Assembly: GCA_028706005.1 (NCBI GenBank) | Contig: JAQWCI010000003.1 | Location: forward strand, 1 to 46,220 | Origin: Lachnospiraceae bacterium | GTDB lineage: Bacteria; Bacillota; Clostridia; Lachnospirales; Lachnospiraceae | DNA length: 46,220 bases | Reading direction: 5' to 3' | Part shown: in pieces, positions 40,463 to 46,220 of the stretch | Position numbering within the stretch: position 1 is the first letter of the stretch | How the letters are laid out: the number at the start of each line of letters is the position of its first letter | The notes under the pieces: generated by a model | The model's input: the letters and a program-made list of their open reading frames with translations, nothing else | What the model was told of the DNA's origin: nothing | The model's database searches: none | Made by a program: the position numbers and the translations under genes

Positions 40463-42274
40463 CTACATAGTTGCTTTCTTAAGTGCCTCGCGCAGTTCGT
40501 CGTCACATGCATATATATACATTCCGTTGACACCGCGTGTCATAAGAACACGCACCTCGTGTTTAACCAGAGATTCCCCAAACTTCTGCTTTGTTCCGTC
40601 TGATAAAGTTCTGTACCTCGTTGCCTTCTCATTGCGGCTTTCCGATGGATCATATATTATCCTTCCATTCCTGTATTTCACCGATGGTCCAAGGATGACC
40701 CCTGCATAGTTCAGGTCAAAACCCTGAATAGTAAATGTTGATCCCACTTCTTCCACTGTTTTCTTCTGCTCGGCCCAGGACAGTTTTTTCGTTTCTTTTT
40801 TTTCTTCCTTGTTCAATTCTTGCACCAATTCCCTGTTCCAGGGTTTTGTCCATTTCTTATTTTTTTTCTTAATACAAACACACCAGTAGTATTCCTCAAG
40901 GCGTTTATCTGGCCTTCTTTTAGAGCTATAATCCCAATCATATGTGGCTATCAATCTGGAAAGCGATGTGTCCGCTGATTCAGCTCTCTTTTTTATCTCA
41001 TCATCCATAAGCCATGGATCATCGAATATTCTTATGGAATATCCTCCTGCTGGCTTAGGTATTTTTTTCAGAACGCCCTGTTTAGTAAATGAATCGATCC
41101 AATCATTTGTAGCTTTGTCCGCACGCATTCTAAGTTGTTCATCCAAAACAATATAATTATTGACTTTCTTTGCCATATTTCTGTATTTCTCAAGGCTTTT
41201 GGCTTCCCAGTATTGTTCCGTCGTCAGAATCTGATTCTCGTCAAACATGACCACTGTCACTCTTGCGCGATCTATTATGTCCTGTAGTTGATTGTTCCCT
41301 CTGTATGATTGTTTGCCCTGAGTCAGGAGCAGGTGAGCTTCATCAACAAAAGCAACATCTATCGGGTCATCCGGAGTATGAAGATTAATAAATCTTGTCG
41401 GCTTACATACGACCTCTCCGTATTTTTCAGTAAGCCCCAACTTATCAGCAATCTGCTCATATACTGTAAGCTGTTCATCATGGTTAACTATAAGGGAGCA
41501 TCGTATTCCTCTTTTGGCATGATTATCAGCAAGATCATCTGAATCATCTGTTCTGTTCCCTGGCTCCTCTGCCTGACAATATAATTCATAAAACGTGCTG
41601 CTGTTAAGCACTGTCTTGCCAGTACCAGCCTCTCCCTCAACAAATATCAGTTGGTTCTTCTCATTGTATTTCATTGCCTCATGTACTTTTTCAATTATCA
41701 GGTCTCTTGCTTTGACCTGTTCTTTTGTGAGCTTATGTAAAGGCGATGCTTTATAGATAGCCGAATCCTTTATCTCGGCCTCTGATGGAAACAGTTCTTT
41801 GTTATCTCTTCTCAATCGGTTCCAAATTTTCCTGAATATATCATCAAGCTCTTCAACAGGATAATAGCTTGTCTGTGGATTATTTCTGAGGTTACAAACA
41901 TGTTTTACTTTATCAACACTCATTATGTAATGCATCAATCGATTCTCTATATCAAGTGTCATTGATTTGTTGAAATGCTCATGCCCGATTATATAAAGGA
42001 CTGCTTTTTTCTCAATCAATTCATGCTGCCAGTTTCTACTGTCAATTGCCGCATCATAATGCTGTTTTGTTCTTTTTATAATATCGTTTGATTCACCAAC
42101 ATAAACTTCATAATCATCAGAATCTTTCCAATTGTGGATGTATACAGTCGGAAAATCCAGCAAAATTTTCCTGGTCTTTCCTCCTGTACTTGTCATTGCT
42201 GTCCCAAACTGATCTAAGGCATTTACGTTATCATCTATTTTTTCAATAATAGGTTCTGCCACTGTTTTTTTCAT
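40463..42274 (-). CDS. GIY-YIG nuclease domain fused to DUF2075 (Schlafen-group-3-like) helicase
   Basis: Two-part protein of 603 aa. Residues about 40-135 form a GIY-YIG-like nuclease: VYIHNWKDSDDYEVYVGESNDIIKRTKQH (the YVG and Arg 68 of the active site), Glu 110 in LDIENRLMHYI (metal ligand), and NLRNNPQTSY. Residues about 180-600 form a DUF2075 superfamily-1-like helicase with Walker A GEAGTGKT (214-221), DEAH (311-314), MFDENQIL, and the C-terminal FTIQGFDLNYAGVILGP and VLMTRGVNGMYIYACDDELREAL. DNA or RNA unwinding plus nicking is expected. The ATG directly follows the phosphoesterase stop (TAA-ATG), indicating strong coupling. The protein seems intact. Confidence 0.9.
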   Translation of the reverse strand: MKKTVAEPIIEKIDDNVNALDQFGTAMTSTGGKTRKILLDFPTVYIHNWKDSDDYEVYVGESNDIIKRTKQHYDAAIDSRNWQHELIEKKAVLYIIGHEHFNKSMTLDIENRLMHYIMSVDKVKHVCNLRNNPQTSYYPVEELDDIFRKIWNRLRRDNKELFPSEAEIKDSAIYKASPLHKLTKEQVKARDLIIEKVHEAMKYNEKNQLIFVEGEAGTGKTVLNSSTFYELYCQAEEPGNRTDDSDDLADNHAKRGIRCSLIVNHDEQLTVYEQIADKLGLTEKYGEVVCKPTRFINLHTPDDPIDVAFVDEAHLLLTQGKQSYRGNNQLQDIIDRARVTVVMFDENQILTTEQYWEAKSLEKYRNMAKKVNNYIVLDEQLRMRADKATNDWIDSFTKQGVLKKIPKPAGGYSIRIFDDPWLMDDEIKKRAESADTSLSRLIATYDWDYSSKRRPDKRLEEYYWCVCIKKKNKKWTKPWNRELVQELNKEEKKETKKLSWAEQKKTVEEVGSTFTIQGFDLNYAGVILGPSVKYRNGRIIYDPSESRNEKATRYRTLSDGTKQKFGESLVKHEVRVLMTRGVNGMYIYACDDELREALKKATM

Positions 42275-42928
42275 TTATGACCTTCTTTTTGCAATCGCAT
42301 CCTCTGATGTCAGTTGTAATGATTTATTTATCCACTCATTCAGCGTCAGCGGCTTGTATTCCGAGTATCCGCACCAGCAGTTGATGAGGTTGCAGACCAT
42401 TGGTTCGACACCGTCGTGCGCTGTCTCGAATGAGCGGCCGGCTGCCATTTCTTCCATCTCATACAGGAGTTTTGCCTCAGGTGAGTCGTGAACGTGGCCG
42501 TGCAGCATGAACTTTTTCAGACCGCCGTCAGGCGACTTTGTATGGTTCTTGCCAAAGAACAGTATAGGATAATGATTCAGCAGGACTTCTTTTTTCTTAT
42601 CGCCCATCTCTATCTGTGTCTCGATCTTTTCAAAACGCTCAAGGTCTATGTCCTTCTTCTTAAGCCAGATATCATGATTGCCTTTCAGCAAAACAATTCT
42701 TCCTTTGAGTTTATGCAGGACCTTGTTGATAGGTAGTGCCGAGCCTGCGCCCTTCCAGTCAAACATATCTCCCAGCACGTAAACATCATCGCCGCCCCTG
42801 ACCACGCTGTTCCACTGATCTATCATGTAGCTGTTCATTTCCTCGCAGTTATCAAACGGGCGCTTATCCATTTTTACACGCACATCATCATCAAAGAAAT
42901 GCTGATCCGCGATATACCTCTTGCTCAT
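42275..42928 (-). CDS. Metallophosphoesterase
   Basis: Calcineurin-like phosphoesterase (217 aa from the ATG at 42928, which has GGGAG upstream; the frame opens at 42946). The two-metal motifs are complete and in order: YIADQHFFDD (D-x-H), VYVLGDMFDW (GD), VLLKGNHDIW (GNHD), LLNHYPILFF (H) and FMLHGHVHDS (GHxH). It may act on a nucleic-acid end, cyclic nucleotide or nucleotide. Its stop abuts the start of the GIY-YIG/DUF2075 gene, and it heads the operon, so a shared pathway is likely. Single-domain, cytoplasmic, normal length. Confidence 0.92.
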   Translation of the reverse strand: MSKRYIADQHFFDDDVRVKMDKRPFDNCEEMNSYMIDQWNSVVRGGDDVYVLGDMFDWKGAGSALPINKVLHKLKGRIVLLKGNHDIWLKKKDIDLERFEKIETQIEMGDKKKEVLLNHYPILFFGKNHTKSPDGGLKKFMLHGHVHDSPEAKLLYEMEEMAAGRSFETAHDGVEPMVCNLINCWCGYSEYKPLTLNEWINKSLQLTSEDAIAKRRS

Positions 42929-43064
42929 ACTTCTTTTCTCCCGCACATTTTCGATAGCAGACCAATGTACAATCTTCTTTCCTGCTGTTAATGTGGTATT
43001 GTAAATGCAAACAAATCATTTGCCGGTGTTTTACCACAGCAAAACAAACGAGGCTGTTATTCTT

Positions 43065-43949
43065 ATGAAAATCATTCTGTCATCCCGTAAAATCTGCTGG
43101 TCAGTTGCTGCCTTACTAATGGTCATGATGGTGATCGGATCGATCTGGGATTACCCGATCTCATGCTCACTTTATGACAAGTCCAACTGGTTCGGAATAA
43201 TCTTTGCTGCTTTCGGAGAATACCCTTCAACCCTGGGTCTCGTTGTTGTCGGAAGCATGCTGCTTGCCGGTCACAACAAAGAAAAACAATCATCCGCGGC
43301 GATACAATGTGTCGGCGGCATTCTTCTTACAATACTCGGGGCAGCGCTGTCCATGCTGCTTCCGCCTCATTATGCAGAAGTACCATTATACTTTTCATGC
43401 TTCGTTGGCATCATATGCAGCGCTGTTATTTTTTTTGTCACGCTTCTTCTCTGCCGTGGCGCAGAGCAAAAGAAGGTCATTCAGGTAGCACTTGCAATAT
43501 TTGTTACCATACTTGCTACGACAATCATCGTAAATCTGATTAAAATCCCCTGGGGCCGCGCCAGGATGCGTTTAGTTGCATCCAATCCACGCGCATACTT
43601 TATGCCCTGGTGGCAAGCCGGAGATGGGCTGAAGAACATATTGACCGCTGCAGGTGTGGGCGCTGATGAATTCAAGTCATTCCCTTCAGGCCATGTGGCA
43701 GGTGCTTCTGCCCTGATGCTCCTCTGCCTCCTGCCGCAGATTCAGCCAAAACTTGCCACGCAACAATCATTGTTGTTCGCCATAGGTTTTTGCTGGACCT
43801 GCCTTACAGCACTATCTCGTATTATCATCGGCGCACATTACCTGACAGATGTCACCGTTGCTTTTGCTATTGGATTTCTCGTTATGAATATCGTCTGCCG
43901 GAGAGTATTCCCTGAGTATACTAACGCCCCAGTCTCCAAGCGGGATTGA
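43065..43949 (+). CDS. PAP2-family membrane phosphatase
   Basis: Integral-membrane phosphatase (294 aa from the ATG at 43065; the ORF track starts at 43005). There are about six hydrophobic segments. The three PAP2 motifs are visible: KIPWGRARM (variant of K-x6-RP, with Met in place of Pro), FPSGHVAGA (PSGH) and SRIIIGAHYLTDV (SR-x5-H-x3-D). Possible substrates are phosphatidic acid, undecaprenyl pyrophosphate or phosphatidylglycerol phosphate. The 3' end overlaps the C-terminal coding region of the convergent GH42 gene by 138 bases. The ribosome binding site (GAGG, 11 bases off) is weak. Confidence 0.88.
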   Translation: MKIILSSRKICWSVAALLMVMMVIGSIWDYPISCSLYDKSNWFGIIFAAFGEYPSTLGLVVVGSMLLAGHNKEKQSSAAIQCVGGILLTILGAALSMLLPPHYAEVPLYFSCFVGIICSAVIFFVTLLLCRGAEQKKVIQVALAIFVTILATTIIVNLIKIPWGRARMRLVASNPRAYFMPWWQAGDGLKNILTAAGVGADEFKSFPSGHVAGASALMLLCLLPQIQPKLATQQSLLFAIGFCWTCLTALSRIIIGAHYLTDVTVAFAIGFLVMNIVCRRVFPEYTNAPVSKRD

Positions 43950-45932
43950 ATCTCCTCTATTATACTCTTTGCCGGAGATGAGCTCTGTGACTCTATCATA
44001 CGGACATGATAAGTTCTCTGCACTCTCACTGTAGTGCAGTACATAGTGTAGTTTTGCCCCATCTTCAAGAACGCCGCTCCGTATTATGACCGGCCACTGC
44101 TCCTTAGGAACAATATGTTCAAGTTTTGCCGACTTGCGTGCGTCTGCATATACTTTCTTTATCATATCCTTGTTGCAGAGGCAGGCAATATAGTAAGCAC
44201 AGCCGTCTTTGTAATCATGTTTTGTTATTCCGGCGTACTTTCCCCAGTAGCGATGAGAATACGCTTCCATCGTCTCAGCTCCATCTGTGATGACGAGTTC
44301 TGCAAATGCACGAACCGGAGTCCCTTGAAGTGTCATTTTGCCTGGATCTGTGAACTGATCGTAGTGCATTCCAAATACATCATTAAGCCCGTGTGGCAGT
44401 CTGTCATGATAAACTGTAAGTTCTCTGTCAGATACAAATGATCTGAACGATGAAACAAGTACTCCGCCCTGCGCCGTAAACTCCTTAATAAGTTTTACCG
44501 TGTCATCAGAAACGCAATACAGCATCGGTGTAACCATCATGTCATAATTCCATTTGCCATCATCTGACCGCAGTTTAGCTGGCAGAGCGTTGACATCCAG
44601 GACATCGCACTCAATATTCATTTCATAAAGCGCATCATAATATAGATGCAAAACATCGTTGTAGTCGATGTTCTTATCGATTGGAAATGATTTTATTGCA
44701 TCCATGGAGACCGTATCTATCACCAGACAAACTCTGTTTTGCTTCCTGAACGTTGATATCAGAGGAGAAAGCTCCTCAAATTCACGTCCTATACGGGAGA
44801 CTTCATCGTAGACCGTTCCAGGCTCAAGGTCGTGCGAAAGCACGCCCTTCCAATATGTCTCTGCACTGTTGTGAATAGAATGCCAGTTCCAGTACATTAC
44901 ACCGCAGGCACCGCTCGCAAGATGGCTATATGCCTGGAGCCTGAGCTGTCCCGGGTACGGCGTCCATGATTTGAATCCCTGTGTCTCCGTTTCCAGCACA
45001 AGATATGGCGCATTCTTAAGTGCCCTTATCTCATCACCGCCATATGCGATTTCCGCGCCTGTCAGGGCATCCTGTGACGGATGATATATGTCACATCCTG
45101 CAAGTGTCACTGCTTCTGATGACTCGTAATGATTTATACTCTGCTGCATGCCGTGAGAATACGGGGCATCCTGCTGTTTATCGCTCAGTTTATCAACATC
45201 CCAGTTGAAATCAAAATTATGAGTGATGAACTGATCATCTCTTTTGTATTCACTTACGATCTTCGACTGCCACTTAAGGTAATCAGCTGCCATGCTTCGG
45301 CGGAACCTGTCGAACTCAGAATTAAGACCGGCATGAATGCAGCCCCTCATATCAGGAAAATCTTCCCATTTACCTATGGAGTTGCTCCAGTATGCCAGAC
45401 CGAATGTCCTGTTAAGATTTTCAACTGTGCCGAACTTGCTTTGCATATATACACAGAACATCTTCTGCATTATCGGGGTGCAGGAATCGTAATACTTGGT
45501 CTCGTTGTCAAGCTGGAAACCTGTTACGTTCCTGTATGGGCGCACTGCTTCCATCATTTTCCTTATGATTCGTTCTGCGTGGAATCTGAATGTCGGGTTC
45601 ACTATATCCATGATCTGACGTGAGCCGTAGAACCTCTGTCCATTATGATCCACGACAAGCACTGAAGGGTCCTTTTTCTCAAGCCATGAAGGGATGGCAT
45701 ATGTCGGCGTTCCGACGATCACATTTATCCCTGTAGCACTTGTGGCTTCAAGTGTTTTGATAAGGATAGAGAAATCGAATTCTCCCTCGTTCGGCTCCCA
45801 TGTGCTCCATGTTGACTCTGCGATGCGGACTGTGTTGATTCCAGCCCTCTTCATGAGCGACAGATCCGTGCCCATCCGCTCATAAGGCATATACTCAGGA
45901 TAATATGCTGCTCCGAAAATCAGGTTTTCCAT
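43812..45932 (-). CDS. Beta-galactosidase, GH42 family
   Basis: Intracellular beta-galactosidase (706 aa from the ATG at 45932, chosen because GGAGG lies five bases upstream). The GH42 barrel begins IFGAAYYPEYMPYERMGTDLSLMKRAGINTVRIAESTWSTWEPNEGEFDF. The acid/base Glu 144 is in FQLDNETKYYDS and the probable nucleophile Glu 314 in YLVLETETQGFKSW. A trimerisation domain (NYDMMVTPMLYCVSDDTVKLIKEFTAQGGVLVSSF) and a small C-terminal beta domain follow. The expected end (GDWGVSILREYS) is followed by about 30 extra residues encoded antisense to the PAP2 gene, apparently after loss of the original stop. GH42 enzymes often cleave beta-1,3/1,4-galactosides and complement GH112 and fucosidases. Confidence 0.94.
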   Translation of the reverse strand: MENLIFGAAYYPEYMPYERMGTDLSLMKRAGINTVRIAESTWSTWEPNEGEFDFSILIKTLEATSATGINVIVGTPTYAIPSWLEKKDPSVLVVDHNGQRFYGSRQIMDIVNPTFRFHAERIIRKMMEAVRPYRNVTGFQLDNETKYYDSCTPIMQKMFCVYMQSKFGTVENLNRTFGLAYWSNSIGKWEDFPDMRGCIHAGLNSEFDRFRRSMAADYLKWQSKIVSEYKRDDQFITHNFDFNWDVDKLSDKQQDAPYSHGMQQSINHYESSEAVTLAGCDIYHPSQDALTGAEIAYGGDEIRALKNAPYLVLETETQGFKSWTPYPGQLRLQAYSHLASGACGVMYWNWHSIHNSAETYWKGVLSHDLEPGTVYDEVSRIGREFEELSPLISTFRKQNRVCLVIDTVSMDAIKSFPIDKNIDYNDVLHLYYDALYEMNIECDVLDVNALPAKLRSDDGKWNYDMMVTPMLYCVSDDTVKLIKEFTAQGGVLVSSFRSFVSDRELTVYHDRLPHGLNDVFGMHYDQFTDPGKMTLQGTPVRAFAELVITDGAETMEAYSHRYWGKYAGITKHDYKDGCAYYIACLCNKDMIKKVYADARKSAKLEHIVPKEQWPVIIRSGVLEDGAKLHYVLHYSESAENLSCPYDRVTELISGKEYNRGDSIPLGDWGVSILREYSPADDIHNEKSNSKSNGDICQVMCADDNTR

Positions 45933-45986
45933 TCTTGCCTCCATGCATGTACACTCGTGAAACTGTTTGAATTATTGTATATTGAT

Positions 45987-46015
45987 AGTATAGAGTAATC
46001 GGTAAATTTCGTGAA
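45987..46015 (-). promoter_or_regulatory. Promoter of the GH42 gene
   Basis: On the minus strand TTCACG (46015-46010) and TATACT (45992-45987) are 17 bases apart, placing the start near 45980, about 48 bases before the ATG. The -10 matches the consensus at five positions and the -35 at four. Confidence 0.6.
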
Positions 46016-46018
46016 TAC

Positions 46019-46076
46019 GCAAATTGCAACCCGCAGTTGCGCAATTGCAAGGCCTGGTTGGTGGCGCGCAACCGGG
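46019..46076. repeat. Clustered short repeats and hairpin before the XRE gene
   Basis: GCAAATTGCAA (46019-46029) and GCAATTGCAA (46041-46050) are near-identical direct repeats 22 bases apart, about two helix turns, with the palindromes TTGCGCAA and GCAATTGC overlapping the second copy. A hairpin CCTGGTTG/CAACCGGG (46053-46076, one G-T pair) follows. This is a plausible operator for the XRE regulator and lies just upstream of the GH42 promoter. Confidence 0.45.
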
Positions 46077-46148
46077 CTTCGGCAGTAATCTGATCTCGCA
46101 GACAAACATACGCATGGGGCACGGAGCGCTCAGGCAGGAGATGAAATA

Positions 46149-46220
46149 ATGATACTTGCAGACAAAATAATTGAATTGAGAAAAAAGGAAGGCTGGTCAC
46201 AGGAACAGCTTGCCGGAGAA
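46149..46220 (+). CDS. XRE-family helix-turn-helix regulator (partial, N-terminus only)
   Basis: The frame runs off the right edge. After AGGAG, eight bases upstream, the ATG opens MILADKIIELRKKEGWSQEQLAGE. This is the first helix and the start of the second in the Cro/CI (XRE) helix-turn-helix (the IxxLRKxxGxSQExLA pattern). It is divergent from the GH42 gene. Its targets and full architecture lie beyond the window. Confidence 0.8.
   Translation, partial: MILADKIIELRKKEGWSQEQLAGE

Noticed and set aside
45129-45623. 164-aa plus-strand ORF
   Set aside because: Antisense of the GH42 barrel; no motif or ribosome binding site.

Overview
The window looks like a chromosomal segment from an anaerobic, carbohydrate-degrading Firmicute, most likely a gut-type Lachnospiraceae/Clostridia. 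The evidence is moderate GC, strong GGAGG-type ribosome binding sites, lipobox solute-binding proteins with TIGR-type MalFG permeases, YesMN-type two-component regulation, several LacI/AraC regulators and a GH112 phosphorylase. I see no rRNA, tRNA, CRISPR array, integrase or transposase. The genus cannot be fixed from sequence reading alone.

Layout. (1) 1-2661, minus strand: a sugar ABC importer (binding protein, permease, and a second permease cut by the window edge). (2) 3043-5102, minus: an hflK-hflC pair of membrane SPFH proteins. (3) 5231-6411, minus: a toxin-antitoxin-like pair, a RHH+DUF6922-like protein followed by an AbiEii-type nucleotidyltransferase, with palindromes on its promoter. 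(4) 6771-8780, plus: MarR regulator, DegV lipid-binding protein and a YczE/YitT-type membrane protein, then AlkZ-related and MATE genes on the minus strand. (5) 10977-18800: a yesM-yesN-aldo/keto reductase operon divergent from a second sugar importer. (6) 18956-24104: a GH78 alpha-L-rhamnosidase, a LacI regulator and a divergent SDR gene broken by one in-frame TGA. (7) 24199-34268: a long minus-strand operon with a third importer, GH29 alpha-L-fucosidase, a LacI regulator, a second glycoside hydrolase (GH151-like) and an aldo/keto reductase, divergent from a further LacI gene. (8) 34471-38744: a membrane-anchored endonuclease/exonuclease/phosphatase-family protein and a GH112 galactoside phosphorylase, divergent from an AraC regulator. 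(9) 38784-42928: a decayed AAA-ATPase gene behind 29-bp direct repeats, an SGNH hydrolase, and a compact operon of metallophosphoesterase, GIY-YIG/DUF2075 helicase and MazG-like pyrophosphohydrolase. (10) 43065-46220: a PAP2 phosphatase overlapping a convergent GH42 beta-galactosidase, and the start of an XRE regulator.

How it fits together. Regions 5-8 and 10 form a glycan-foraging neighbourhood: exo-enzymes for terminal rhamnose, fucose and beta-galactose, a phosphorylase for galactosyl-HexNAc or galactosyl-rhamnose, three sugar importers, and oxidoreductases that may handle the released deoxy sugars. Each operon has its own regulator and recognisable palindromic operators. All three binding-protein/permease junctions carry an RNA hairpin, which would allow excess binding protein over permease. 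Regions 3 and 9 are the accessory, possibly defence-related parts. The GIY-YIG/DUF2075 + MazG + phosphoesterase operon is the best candidate for a poorly described system.

Longer gene-free stretches. 2662-3042 holds a promoter for the first importer and a terminator for hflKC. 6412-6770 holds the toxin-antitoxin promoter/operators and the marR operator, plus an unconvincing 61-codon ORF. 32829-33272 holds the two divergent promoters and two LacI-type operators. In the shorter gaps 15365-15602 and 34269-34470 I see only the ribosome binding site for the importer and a C-terminal gene scrap, respectively.
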